In this document: positions 48,776 through 61,200 of the stretch, piece after piece | Numbering within the stretch: the stretch's first letter is position 1 | Layout: every line of letters begins with the position of its first letter | Assembly (NCBI GenBank): GCA_013176395.1 | Contig: JABMLP010000006.1 | Location: forward strand, 496,001-560,000 | Source of the DNA: Venturia oleaginea | Lineage: Eukaryota > Ascomycota > Dothideomycetes > Venturiales > Venturiaceae | Length of the DNA stretch: 64,000 nt | Direction of reading: 5' to 3' | The notes under the pieces: model-generated | What the model was told of the DNA's origin: nothing | The model's input: the letters and a program-made list of their open reading frames with translations, nothing else | Database searches by the model: none | Program-made: the position numbers and the translations under genes

Positions 48776-49620
48776 GGCAGGGCCTCCGCGAGCTTATGAG
48801 GGCGATCGGGGCCGCTGCAGCTGGAGGAGATGCATCATTCGAGATTGTAGAGCCAAGGAAGAGATATCTGGTACTGGATGTGATATGTGAAATGAACGCG
48901 GTGCTCCAGATAATAGGAGAGATGTGAATTGTTGGTGAGGCACGCCGCAAATGTGCGACGAAGCGTGATGATGGTTCCTTCCAATTCACTGACTTCACTC
49001 CTTCTCTTCTCGTTCACAGCCTACACATGCTGCCAGAAGTGACTCAATGCCGACGTGAGAAGGAGACCTCAAGCCATGAAGACTGTTCAGGCATCCCAGT
49101 TCTCTGCCTTCAGCACCTCTAGTTACTGTGTTGCTGTAGGGGCAATGAATTGTATGCCCGTCATGGTGTTGGTTTCCGTTTGTGGTCATCTCATTTCGGG
49201 TACGATGTGATGTCTTTCTGTACATAATGACAGAGTTTATCGGTCGAGAAATTGTTGATAGTGGATGCTGAATTACATCGCCTTTCGTTCAAACCTCATT
49301 TAGTCGTGTGATATCAGCGAGTCTTGAGAAGAACAGTGCTAAAGAACAGATTGCATTCTGGCATTCTGGCATTCTGGCATTGTCTTTGTGACGTGTTCAA
49401 GACCTAAATGTTCAAAGAATCTACTCCAATATGCGGGCTCTGTAGATGTGCCCCAAACGAATAAGAAACCTGTCATTTCATGATTGCCCCGGTTGTAAAT
49501 TGCATGTTTTCCGCATCTAGGAGTACGGATTGCACCGTAATAGTTCAAGGGTATATCGATTCAAGATCTAATTTTACTGTACATTTCATTGCCTTCAGTG
49601 CTAGGATTATCAACACACTT
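48776..49620. other. Intergenic stretch, no gene recognised
   Basis: A short GCATTCTGGCATTCTGGCAT triplication is visible near 49352-49380. Otherwise nothing recognised. Confidence 0.4.
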
Positions 49621-50468
49621 CTACTTCAACGAAGCTTGAAGGCTCTCCAAGACCTGTAAATTTATGTTAGTTTGTCCCATTAAATATAGGCATTTGCACC
49701 CTGCTCACCTCCAATGCAATCTTGGCCTCAGCAATGTCCTGCTCGCTTCCACCTCCGGAAGCAATCTTCTGCTCCTCCGCAATCTGGTTTCGTACCGCCT
49801 CCGCGCTGAAATCCTCAAGTGGGTAGCCTTCCACCTATGCTGTGTTAGGGTTTGATTGTATATTTCGTAGCGGAAAACGTACAGCGTTGATGCTCAATTG
49901 AGAGTCTGGCTGAACAACTGCGAAACCGCCGGAAACTAGTTGAGATTGTCAGCATCGAATGCTTCTTTCCTAAACCCCAGGGCCTAACTCACGGAAAAAC
50001 TGTTTGCTGCCGGATTCTTCGATAACCTCAACAAGACCTGGCTTCAATTGCTCAATGGACGGAACGTGGTTTGCAAGGATACCCATCTCTCCAGTCTCGG
50101 CTGCCAAATTCACCTGAACGCTGCAGATTGTCAGAATTGTAATGCGAATCGGAGGATGGTCGGTTGGGGGTCGCGTAGAGCGAAACGTACACATCAGCGG
50201 CCTTGTAGATTGCCTGTAATTGGCTTGATTAGCTTTTTGTCAAACAGCTCAAACCTGACCACCAATTGACACAGACCAATGTCTCGAATCATATCTCCAT
50301 AAATATATAGGAATTCCAACGAACCTGATGAGGCAGGGACAGAGTAACGCGGAGCTTGTCCGATGCTACGTCTGCATATCCTCGACGAAGAAGCGCTGGG
50401 CTGGCACGGAGGGTCGAAGGGCGGACCTTAGGGGCGGCGGCCCTGACGGCGATGCGAAAAGCGCTCAT
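49621..50468 (-). CDS. Mitochondrial ATP synthase subunit delta (F1)
   Basis: Six exons: 50468-50325, 50213-50191, 50120-49993, 49935-49883, 49834-49709 and 49653-49621, 168 aa; all phases agree. The arginine-rich leader MSAFRIAVRAAAPKVRP...LLRRGYADVAS is a mitochondrial presequence. The mature part has LRVTLSLPHQAIYKAADVVQ, then VNLAAETGEMGILANHVPSIEQLKPG and SGGFAVVQPDSQLSINAVE. The last two exons form the helical hairpin. The second exon is only 23 nt; it restores AIYKAADV. The protein is the central-stalk delta subunit (ATP16 type, equivalent to bacterial epsilon) in the inner membrane F1Fo complex. Intron 1 is 111 nt. Confidence 0.95.
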
Positions 50469-51346
50469 GGCTGGGTTTGGTATGGTGGCAGGTTCAGCGA
50501 GGATGGAGGGCCTCACTGCGATGTGGTGGAGATGGCAATGGCTGGAATTGGAGGTGAAGTACGCAGTCCCACGAAATCGTGAACACTCGGAAGCTCGGTC
50601 GACGCTGGATCACGTGACGAGTATCAGATGGCTAAACCGAGCACCAGAATTTTGGCAATGTTGCTTGACTTTCGAGAAGATTTCACACAGTAAAGTCTTG
50701 ATATCTATGCAAATATACGTCGCTCCAAGAATCAGAATTGGTACAATCTACCCATTAGCGGGTAGGTGAGTATAAATACGAACAGCACCACGTCAAAGCC
50801 GCAATAGTATCTCCATGAATCTATAATAGGACATAGAGACCTAATCCTTCCCATCAATAATGACTGTTTTTTCTTATCCTATATGTATCGTCAAAAACGT
50901 GGGGTAGACGCGTGTCTGCCGTTTTGGGACGAGGCCGAAGCCAAGGCTGCCGAGCAAAACATCGAGTCTACGAAGAACATGCAAAAATTGCTCGGAGGAG
51001 ATTTCATTGATGTATAAGACTAGATCTGAATGTATTTCGTCATGATCATCTTTGTGAAATGCCCAAATCTGCACGAGCCGGCCAAGACCAAGCCACTCGG
51101 CAAAACACAACTCCAGTAACCAAAAAATTGATCATGCTGTCCAGAGCGAATCCGTTTAAGCACACAAGTCTTGTCGCTTTTGTTTGATATTCCTGCGTCC
51201 CCAACAGCCGGAGAAAAGCGAGAGCAGCCCCTTGATGCAAATCCTGCACAACCGCACACTGTACCTATACCACACTACGGAGTACCACTCGCCCGCGTTC
51301 TAGTACTTCACAATTTGACATCAGCCGAGGGAGAGTAGTTGTCGCC
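50469..51346. other. Intergenic stretch upstream of tRNA-Pro(AGG)
   Basis: Promoter of ATP synthase delta on the left. Nothing coding recognised in the rest. Confidence 0.4.
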
Positions 51347-51365
51347 CAATATATATTATAAATTT
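51347..51365 (+). promoter_or_regulatory. TATA-like element of tRNA-Pro(AGG)
   Basis: An ATATATATTATAAATTTT-like AT run is centred about 30 bp before the first tRNA nucleotide. A CAACA sequence lies at the expected transcription start. This is typical of upstream TFIIIB sites in fungal tRNA genes. Confidence 0.55.
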
Positions 51366-51385
51366 TGGCTTATTACCCAACAACA

Positions 51386-51558
51386 GGTCGATTGGTCTAG
51401 GTAAGCTATCTGCTTAAACTTGCAATAACTATGTACTAATAAGCTCCAGTGGTATAATTCTCGCTTAGGGCACACCCTGGGTTGATTTGTCAGTAATGAT
51501 AGACTCCTGGTCTTTTCCATACTGCGAGAGGTCCCGCGTTCGAGTCGCGGATCGACTC
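51386..51558 (+). tRNA. tRNA-Pro(AGG) with two introns, one in the D loop
   Basis: Exons 51386-51400, 51450-51470 and 51523-51558, totalling 72 nt. Acceptor GGTCGAT pairs with ATCGACT (one G-T at 1:72). The D loop is TAGTGGTAT. Anticodon stem CTCGC pairs with GCGAG around loop TTAGGGT (anticodon AGG). Variable loop AGGTC; T arm CCGCG-TTCGAGT-CGCGG; discriminator C. Intron 1, 51401-51449, lies between nucleotides 15 and 16, exactly as in the CGG gene. Intron 2, 51471-51522 (52 nt), is the normal 37/38 intron; it contains CCT, which could pair with the anticodon as in standard pre-tRNAs. There is no intron at 26/27. The D-stem pair 12:23 is C-A. Confidence 0.92.
51401..51449 (+). other. Non-canonical D-loop tRNA intron (15/16)
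   Basis: It is 49 nt, begins GTAAGC, contains TACTAATAA (a near-ideal spliceosomal branch box) and ends GCTCCAG. These ends are shared with the D-loop intron of tRNA-Pro(CGG). Confidence 0.88.
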
Positions 51559-51566
51559 ACCCTTCC

Positions 51567-51571
51567 TTTTT
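51567..51571 (+). terminator. RNA polymerase III T5 terminator of tRNA-Pro(AGG)
   Basis: A T5 run lies 9 nt after the discriminator base. Confidence 0.8.
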
Positions 51572-51590
51572 GCCATCTTTGACAATTAAT

Positions 51591-51910
51591 TAACGTATTC
51601 CACTACCGAGCCGGCCACTTTTCCTTGGCACAGCCCTTATCCTCTTCAACACGCAATGTCTCAACAACGCAACGCGATAGCCGTTCAAGAAGAAGGCAGA
51701 ATTGATCTCGCTCTTCAGGCCTATACCTCTGGCCAATTTCAAAGCCTGGGCACAATGCGCGAAGGTGTAAAAAGGATATTGAAATATCTTCTGAATCAGA
51801 TAGGAGCACGACAGACTGGGAATCTATTATTGATAGCGATAAAATTGAAGAGGCGTAATGTGAGTTGGTCGGCTAAGGAAAAGTGGCCGGCTCAGTGGTG
51901 GAATACGTTA
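51591..51910 (+). mobile_element. MITE derived from a Fot1/pogo element
   Basis: It is 320 bp including the TA at each end. Terminal inverted repeats of about 38 bp start TAACGTATTCCAC and end with GCCGGCCACTTTTCCTT on each side. Inside, the left part (from 51656) encodes MSQQRNAIAVQEEGRIDLAL, matching the transposase start of the element at 62 kb. The right part matches its last 100 bp (zinc-knuckle end and stop). The roughly 1.5 kb between them is deleted, at a junction near AGCCTGGGC. Inner TIR sequence differs from the 62-kb copy, so the parent was a sister family. Confidence 0.85.
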
Positions 51911-52894
51911 TGTGAAAGTTTGGGAGCGATAGCTTTCGATCTGGTTGAGTTGCAAGATTTTTTTCGGTCAGGGGACAGCCTGGGATGAGATCTCGAGTAT
52001 CTCGGCTATTTTTTTACGTCCCACGCTGCCAGATCTTTCTTTTACTAATCAAGATCATAACAATCCAGTATCAGAGTGATTGAAATTATCGTGGTTGTGC
52101 TTGGTTGGTTTTGGTTCTTCAGGGGGTGGCCCAAGATTTGGCTTCCGGCGGGCGAGCTTCGAACACAGAACCTGCAAGAAACATCAAGTTCATCTCTCCT
52201 TATCAGCTTTGTCAAGTATGATAACAATACGCTCCATAATCCTCCCTATCTGGAAAACTTCGTGCAAAAAGAAAGATTGGGTCGATCCGCTCCTCGAACG
52301 CGCTCGTTCACCTGGGACAGTACCTCTTCCTCGTATCAATCGCATCAAGACGGCTGGAAAAACGGTGCAAAAGTAAAATACCAATCCGATACCTTGATTA
52401 TAAGAACATCCCGGGTTGAATGAAGTAAGGAGACAGGTAGAAACAAGGGAAGAACCTCTCGGGAAATCGAATGAGGCAGGAGGCCTCGTTCAAGTTCCCT
52501 CGACGATTCGATCTAAGACAAAGACAAACAGAGGAGAAGATGCCCGAGAAAAGTATTGTGGTTCTCGCTTTCGCGAAACCATATAACTTTTTGTTTGCTA
52601 ACGAGGAAAACTCTAGTGCCGCAGGAAAATGTGTTTTGGCAAAAGAGAGAGGAATAAAATAACGCGATCAGAAGAGGAAGAGATGTGAAGGTGGAAGACC
52701 TTCGAACGATGGGGAATCGCGAGGATGATTGAGGCAGAGCGCCGCTTTCAGGTTGCCCTCGGAATATTTCCTGCGACAGAATTACTTGGTTTATTGTACT
52801 GGTCGCGAAAGACCAGGTTCGTTTCTCCCATATTCTACCTATGTAGTCACGATCTGCCATACCTCCTGGTTCTGATGTGAAGACACCGCGCCCC
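51911..52894. other. Intergenic stretch, no gene recognised
   Basis: No coding region recognised. The short frames are unsupported. Confidence 0.4.
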
Positions 52895-53983
52895 TCAATT
52901 CTTGCCAGCTGGAGCATCTACGTTTCCATCCTCTGCTATTTCCGATGCCCGCTGGCTCTTCTCCACCTCATCCTTCTCGCTCTCCAATCCAGGTCCTTCA
53001 CGAAGCAGAACCTTCAGCATCATCGTCTTCTTCCGCATCTCCTTCACTGACTTCGCCGGCTCGACTCCTCCCAATTCTACAACCAGCTCCATCTCATCAG
53101 ATACTTCAAGAGCTATATCCAGATATGAATCGGCTAGTAGTTTGTCTTCTGCAGAGCAGCCCGCGAGGAGGTGTGTAGGGTTTCGCAGCGGACCATGCGT
53201 GCTGGGTAGTGGTTAGCTAGAGTTCAACTCCGCGTCCAAGGGTGTAATTACGAAGGTAGGCATTCGAGAGCATATAGTAGCACTGCTCTTTGCAGTCTTC
53301 GATGGAAACATCGTATTCTTCATTTGCCTATGAAAAGAGTTAGTGCTACCCGGACTACAACACCACACCAAAGATTTGAAACCCTCTCAATGTGACGGCT
53401 TGCTAGGCTACTGGAACAACCACAGTGTTCAAGCACCTAACAAGGCGCCACAGTACACGAGCCATGTGACGGCTTGCTAGACTACTAGAACAACCACAGT
53501 GTCCAAGCACCTAACAAGGCGCCACAGTACACGGGCCACAGCAAGACCTACAAGTAGGCCTTGCCCCCAGCCCCCATTTACATAGCTACCTGTAGTTCAC
53601 TATCACATTTAGTCCATACCTGATTGCTGCTCACGACTTTCATTAGTTACTACTAGCCTTGACACTCAATTCGAGACCGATCGCGATAAGAGCCTGCAGC
53701 AATTTTTGGAACTCATGTTCCAGAAATGTATCGATATCGATCCCCAGTTAGAAAAGTCATCTTAGTCATGGAGACTTACCCGTCTCAGCAAGAAGTGGTA
53801 CCCCTGTAACGCGGATTCGTCGCGCCAGCCAGAAGCATCTCCATCAGCTCGCGTGCTGTCGAGGTCTTTCATGGACGTGCCTCTGTCATTCTCCTTCAGC
53901 CATCGTATCTGCGTATGTTGTCTGCTTGTCGGTGTACTGTATACTAATGAACGGGCTTGATGAAGTAGCGAGTGATTCTGCAA
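52895..53983 (-). CDS. Unidentified gene with unresolved exon structure, possibly broken
   Basis: Three protein-like blocks lie in order on the minus strand. The first (about 53983-53782) ends DESALQGYHFLLRR at a GTAAGT donor. The second (53331-53219) starts after CATAG and reads ANEEYDVSIEDCKEQCYYML. The third (about 53185-52895) contains LLADSYLDIALEVSDEMELV and SVKEMRKKTMMLKVLL, ending in an acidic tail. Blocks 1 and 2 join in frame across a 450-nt gap, but blocks 2 and 3 do not join in phase through any splice pair I can find. The gap between blocks 1 and 2 holds a tandem repeat. The helical, TPR-like character is suggestive, but no family is recognised. Confidence 0.35.
53391..53538. repeat. 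Two tandem copies of a 74-bp unit
   Basis: TGTGACGGCTTGCTAG begins both copies, at 53391 and 53465. Both continue through AACAAGGCGCCACAGTACACG with only a few differences. The repeat lies in the putative long intron of the surrounding gene. Confidence 0.9.
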
Positions 53984-55238
53984 AAAGTGATGTCGGCGGC
54001 CGGAGGACCGTCTATTGCCAGACAGTCCCAGACCCAGCCATAGAGAGTCGCCTTGCTAAGATTAAGACTCGCACGACTAACAACTCCCAATCAACCTGCA
54101 CAACACCACGTCAAAAGGCTTCACCACACCCATCGACACTCGCCATCGCAAATCTGCATCCAGAAAACGCCTGCTAGTCTTCCCTCGTGACGGCAGGAAA
54201 ACTTCCTAAACCCAACCATCTACCATATCAACTTCGAACTGGACCGCAAGGAGCCTTCAGTTCAAAAATAGCAAAAGCCGCCGTCTTTAAGAAGCAAAAT
54301 TCTTGTTCAATCAATGCCCTCTCTCGAGCGATGTCCATTTTGAACTCCTCGAGAATGCTACCTACGCAGAAGACTAGGACAGTCGCGGCAGCTCTCATTA
54401 AGGCTCTGCAGCGACACTCTCATATCCATGAGCTGAAGTACAACATAACCTACAGAGAAGAGACGAAAACAAACCGAGTCCCACCCAGACCAAAAACATC
54501 AATTTCTTCTGCGCAGCAACTTCATCCACGATACTAGGACAGATGAACCAACAAGCCAGACAAAAGTCCTGGTTGCCTATAGTGAATTCTGCATGGACGC
54601 GAGAATTCCAGACATATATCCCAGCATATCCTTCACCATTACCCATGACTTCAGGTTATACATCCCGTCGATTCATATTCACTAGACCTTTTGGGGAGTG
54701 TAAATAGAAGCGTAATATCGGTTTTGATTGAAGGATGTGGCATCAAAGTAACTCAATTCTTGCTTGACACGAGTGCTTGACACGAGTTGACACAGGGACT
54801 GTAGAGATCCGATATGTCTTTACGGTCAGCAAACATCAGAGGAACGGAGAACCTTATTACACGTGTTTTGTGCCAGTGAATACTTCCCCAGTTCGAGAAG
54901 ATGCACAATCACATCTTTGACAATTTGCGATTTGGGTCAGCAATCACAGATCAGAGTGCTCGAAGCTAGTGGGCAAGCCTTATTAACATCATCTCTGAGA
55001 ATTCCCATTTCTTGCCCTGCCATCTACCGTCTATCCCTCAAAATTCAATGGCTGGAAAGATTATCCAGAGCTTTCGCCCAAAGCTTACCATCCCAACGCC
55101 CAAAAATCTGAAATAGTTCATGCCTTGCCTTACCAAACTGCTTCCTTTTTTTCTTTTTTTCTTTTCTAGGCAGCTCCAGACATTCCGCAAGCATCCAGCC
55201 AAACGCCCGTGTATAAGTTGCCATGCCTGACAAGGATC
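53984..55238. other. Intergenic stretch, no gene recognised
   Basis: The right edge is the 3' UTR of the helicase gene, with a TTTTTTCTTTTTTTC-type run near 55146-55166. No coding region recognised. Confidence 0.4.
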
Positions 55239-58200
55239 TCAGACAGCCAGACGTCCGAATTGTTGCTCCAGCTCTCTTGCGTGAGTGACGCCTTCCACAG
55301 CACGATGATTCTGTCCGCCGATCTGAGTGCCGCACTGCGGACAACGCGCTTGTTCCATGGGCATACCGCATTCTCCGATGGTAAAAGGGTGTCCATTGGT
55401 GCAGTAGTACTACTAATTGTTAGAAAATGGTCAACATGACGGGAAAAGGCAGAACCATACCCAATGTCCAGTTCCACGGAATTCAGTCGCCATAGCAGCT
55501 AGAACCTCCTTCATCTCATTGCTAGTGACTGGATCATAGAAAGTGCCGTTCTTCAACATCTTTTCGATGGCCTCAAGCTCGGTGTGGATGGCGCGTGTCT
55601 GGTGTTTGTAGGTCTCGGAAAGCTGAATTGCTCTATCCATATGATCGAGGGCTAAGAGATACTTGGAATTTGCCCGTTGATCCTCCGAATCTAGAAACTG
55701 GCGCTCCAATGCGGTATACTGAGCGTAGAACATGTGGCCCTCAACCTCCTGGAGGCGGTTGGATGAAGCGTTTGCCATAGCGATTAGCTGCTCGCAAGAT
55801 TGCTTGTTTTCTGAAAAGCCAAATGCGAAGTATCCGTGTTGGTCATTCGTAGAAGCGTACTGGCATAGATTGATGACATCAGAGAGTGTGACGAGGTCGG
55901 TGCGGAGGAGTAGCGCCATCGCCAGGACTGAAGCTCTTGTCTGTAGAAGATTGTCGCCCGAACTGAGATCCGAATTGACACCTTCACGACGAAGGCGCGG
56001 GTTCTGAGTCAGCGTGAGCACTCGCTTGAACGGCTGCTCTTCTATGCTGACCATAGAAGCATAACGAAAGACATCCATGCGCAACTTCAGCAATTCCCTG
56101 TATCTTGAGCCAGGAACCGACCACAATGCTTGAGCTTGGTCTTGTATACTTCCAGGAAGGACAAAGCCGTTGATGGAAAGTGCCTGGATAGCCTTTCCGT
56201 CCTCTTTCTCTGGGAGCGCGTCCTGTTCAGTCTGGAGTGCCTTTGCAAGAGGAATATACTGAGCGTTGGACCAGACGATGAAGCGCTTGGTGGCTTCGTC
56301 GAGCATAGCTCTCCTGATGAGACGTCCATAACGTCCGATGGATCGAAGCGAGCCGCGACATGTTGCACAGCGCTTGATCTCGTCAATTGAGAATGGGACG
56401 GATAGCGTCTGATTGATTCCAATAATCTTGTCATCGTCGTCCATTTCGTAGTACTGGCTCATTGACATCTGAGCGTCCATTGACTGTGTAGTTAAGAAGT
56501 GTCCACAGGGCGGAAAGATACAAGGATAGAGATTCAAATCAGTCTCATCGTAGGTTGACATTTCGATAAAATCAACGATAGCGGATTTGACATCGTCATC
56601 AGAGGTACAAATTTGGCAGTATTTGACTGGCGGACAAATCTCGCCGCAGATGGATACGCCTGGGATTCATTAGCACTTGGTTCAATGTAACATTACGATG
56701 GGTCTTCAATTCTCCTCCAAACAGTTGAGCGTCTGCATTTGAAGATGACTGTGAAGTTCTGGCAATGCCACAAAATTGGACTACCAGAATTCCAAAAATA
56801 TCGGTCTTCAACTGAGAAATTCTTTTGAAGATGTAGCTTCAACTTCGAGTAGACAGGAAGGAACAAGAATTAGAGATTAGAAGGAAACTCACATTGATGT
56901 CCGCAAGGTAGAAGCTTGGTGCAACGCTTCTCGCAAGGCAGATGGTCGCACGGGGCCGAACAAGGCATATTGCAGCGAGAATGTTCACAACCAGAGGCAC
57001 AATTCTCATCCGCGCAAGGACGACATGGTTCGGAACATGTCTTACCACAACGAGAGTGGCTGCATGAGTTAGTACATGAGCTTGTACAAGGAGGGCAGGG
57101 TTCGTCTCCATGGCAAGCCTGGTTGCAAGAATGGCTGCAATTCGTGAATGGACGGCCGCAGATTTGTTTGCATGCGCCGTGCTTGGTGTCGCAGAGGACG
57201 CTGTTGCCATCAACGATTCTTGTTGTGCAATGATGACATTGGTTCCTGCAGGGATGGCCACAAGGAAGATTGGAACTACATGTGGCTTTGCAAGAATACA
57301 TGGCGCTGTCCACGTCCTCATGGCAATGTACCTCGATGATGTGTCCGCATCCCGGAATGCTTCGTTTGACTTTGACCTTACACTGAACCAGATCGAGGTC
57401 CTGTGACTGCCAGCAGGGCAAGATTTTGGCACTATGACCACAAGGGAGCATTCTGGTTGAGTCTGAAACGTTGACCTGGCACCTTGCCAAGCATTTGTCA
57501 CCACAGTGCTTGGAGCAAGGATGATCGCATCCCTTCAGAGGACGTGGGCAAGGTTCCATGCAGTAGACCGCGTCGTGGAGGACTTGAGAGTGACATCTGG
57601 CACCACAGCTATGACCGCAGTGCAAGCGGTCATTGCACTTCAGACCACAGCCACCCTCTGGAGAGAACTTTGAGAAATCGTCGGGCGTTGTGATGGAGAT
57701 TGGAGTATCTGGATGGCGAGGGCACTGCAGTTCAAGGCTAGTACCAAGATTACCATCCTCCGTCAGCATGGCTGTGATCTCCGCCCACATTGCCACCTTC
57801 GCACTTGCTGATTGTGAATTCCCGATGATGACCATGCCGTGTTTTGCTCGACTAAGCGCAACATTGATACGATTCGAAGTTCCCAGAAAGCCGACTTTAT
57901 TCTGAGCGTTGCTTCGTACGAGGGACAAGATGATGATCTTTGCCTCCTCTCCCTGGAAGTTGTCCACAGTAGAAAGCCGCAAAGCTCGCAATAGGGTGGT
58001 CTGAGATATTGACGGTGCCGCAAGTTGACCCTCGCCCATCGCTTCCTCAATTCCAGCTTTGCCCAGATCTGCGACATCTCTGTCACTCAAGACAATCGCA
58101 AACGCGCTGCCCAAAGCATTTCGTAGACGCTGCAATTGGCCGAGATAGGGAGTCAATACGGCAATGTCTTCCGACCGATAAGCTCCCTGATTCACAATGT

Positions 58201-61200
58201 GTCGGACCAAAGCTGCAGTCATCTGAACTTCGTAGGCATTAAAATGCGACGTCTGGTTTGCATCGGCTTTGTCACCTCCTTCCGGCTTGGTATGGTCGAG
58301 CCAGAAGAGTCGCTTTCGTAAACCAATAATCTCTGGATATTCGTTCACATTCGAGGCATCCTTCAACGCTGGATACATGGTCTCACGGATCAACCGCGAG
58401 ATGGAAGGATGCATGCGACGCTGTGTCTCCAAAGTGCTGTAAGGAAGGCGTTGCATTCCAGGGCCTGGATGGACAAGCCGCTCGAATAGAGAAATGTCGA
58501 GAGAGTATTGTTTTCCTTGCGGGCTATCCGAGCGAAGTTCGTAGTTCTGGACTTGGGGTCGGAGCTGTTGATGGTCTCCAATTAGGACAGCATGCTCTAC
58601 TGATGGCAAAAAGGTCGTCAACAGGTGAGCTTCTAAAACCTCGCCAGCTTCTTCGCATATCAAAACTTTCGATCTCAATTTGCGCAGCATTGCCAAGTTG
58701 CGTGCCAGACCCGAAGTCGTGAGACCGATGATATTTGCGGCACGTAGACATCTCAAGTCTGTCTCTTCTTGGATGGCATCGAGTCGGCCCTTGACGTTGA
58801 CATGCGCTGTCATGGCATCAAGCAGCTTTTGCTCCAAATCCTCCTGGAATTGTGTTTCCCACGCATGGTAAATCTTGTACCGCTCGGCTTTTGACATGTC
58901 AACCAGACGGCAGCCAGTAAGATTCTTCACACTCCTGGGCGTAAGAGAACTTGGTGGGCCTCGTGCAAGCCATGTGCCAAAGACGTGTTGCGGAGCCTTG
59001 GTTCGCTTGTAAACGACCTCCTGAAATCCATCTTCGTCCACGCTTTGCTTAAACAGCTCGTTATGATGATGGGGCCACCGAAGCAAGAGAAAATCTTTCA
59101 GAGCCGTCGGGGAATGCGAGTCGTTGATGGTGTTCAGGATTTTGAACTGGGGATCCACCTCTTTCTCCTTCTCCTTGCGTAGTCGACCGAAGGACGATTT
59201 CTCATGCTTGGTTCGCTGCTCGGTCCTCGCGACAGATCGCAGATTGCAATCTTGCAGCACCTCGGACTTACATCCTGATCCGATTCGGATGATCTGTTTA
59301 ACACCAGCGTGGTGCAGATGTTCAAGAAGCTGATCCAAAGCGTGGTTGGTGTAGGTGACTACGATGATTGGGCCTATATCGTTACGTCCTAGAAATTGCC
59401 ATCAGTATACTTGCATAGTATTGTCATTTGTAAATTGAGATCGATATCGTTGAACTACCGGCGGCTTTGAGAAATGACATTGTAAGATATTTATCGATAT
59501 CGATCTCAAATTAGCACAGCTTTGTCCGAACATACCTTTCGGACCTGTTTGAGGCACGCCACCTATCATCACTTCTTTGTTGGCCAGAAGCACCTTGATC
59601 AAAGCAACTCCAACGAAGGACTTGCCAGTACCTGGAGGACCTTGAATGAGCGCTAGACTACGGCCTAAAGAGTCAACTAGAGCCTTGGTTTGGGCGTCAT
59701 CCAAGAGCGAGCCAGTCTGCAATTTTTGGGCATTGAAGGGCTGCCCAGGTGTGAGGAACAGGTCGCTGCTGTCAGTCATGAGACATTTGAGATTGAATCG
59801 AAAGCCACGCTTTTGCGTATATGCAGGAGGGGTGATCTGAACCTGCTCGTCATCGACGACAGGAGATGGGACCAACATATCCTTCAAGGGAAGATCGCTA
59901 GTCTGTTTCATTTGCTGCAGTGCAAGCAGTGTGGGCTTGAAAGCGGGAAGCAAGATACCGGGAAATTCGACCAGTAATTTAGTCGATCGACCCGCTTGAC
60001 GCCGGCAAAGTCGAAGAAGCTTTTGGATATTCTCCGCGGTTGGATCCTCCAAAACGAGGGAGACATATCCTCTCTCCTTCGAAGAGTACAATGCGCGAAA
60101 CTGCTTCTCTGCTTTCACGTCATCGGGCGATGGGCGACCGTGGTATTTGCAGCCCTTCGGTTTGCTACCCTGACCAACGACACAGAAGAGAACGGTGCCC
60201 GTAGCTCCCGCGACTTCAGCAAGACAGACCAAGGCATCAGGATCCAGTCGTTTCGATTGCAGCCACCAATTCTTCCGGGCTAATTCGCCGTCAGACATAA
60301 TGTCATCGCTAGATCGAGCTGGCTGATCGAAAGATATTTCAATCTTGAAGCCGCAGCGGGAATCTGGCATAAGGCGTTCGATTGCGAGATTGTTGTAAGA
60401 GTAGGTCTTGGTTCCGTTCCACGAATGGTTAGAGACACGGCGCTGGAGCTTCTCCATCTCTGCTTGAACTGTATCACGAAGCTGCCCTATTGTGTCTTCG
60501 CGCAAAAGTCTGAAGTGGCGATCAAAGACACCGTCAAGTCCTTGCACGTAATTTTCGTCAACCTTCAGATGAGGAAGGTATTCGGCCCGTCTACTGGTGA
60601 TCTCGTCAAAGGTGGGCATGATTTCGATCTGAGTGATGTCTCCAAAATCGTTGTTATGTCGACCGCCTGCAGGCTCTCGCTGCATGACGAAAGAAGCTTT
60701 GGCAGCTTTTGCACGCTGAGTTGGTATGGCAGCTGGTAATTCTGATCCAAGTCCGAGACGATATTGGACGCGTGCGAGCAACATGGTGGCTTCATGAAGG
60801 TCTGGCTGCTCCTGAGAGTCATTGCGCTCTTTGATCAATTCGTTGAAAGAATGAGCAATTGGGTGGAGGGTTTTATTGACTTGGGACTCTGTCTTAGTGT
60901 CGATAATCTTGGATAGAAGTTGGAGAGATACAGTGAAGTATGTATCGATCTCTTGAGAATCGGCGGGAGTGCCGTTGAGGCCTTTGATAACCAGGTCGTA
61001 GAGTCGGACAAGTCGCTGGCCCTCAACACCATATAGGAAGCCACATATGACTGCGACAGGCTCCTCCATGAGTAAAGAGGAAAAAATCTCAAGATGCGTC
61101 AAGACGTTGAACAGAGGAATGATTTGTTCTCTAAGTACGACCGGTGGCGAAATCGTACCAAAAGGATATTGCTGGTTGGCCAGTTGTGCGACGCGTGTTA

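Noticed and set aside
56839..57504. 221-residue alternative frame over the NFX1 fingers
   Set aside because: It is a shadow created by the Cys/Gly-rich codons of the helicase gene in another frame.
59389..59535. CGATATCGAT-containing inverted repeat in a helicase intron and a similar motif near 53730
   Set aside because: Short palindromes of this size occur by chance and no larger shared element was seen.
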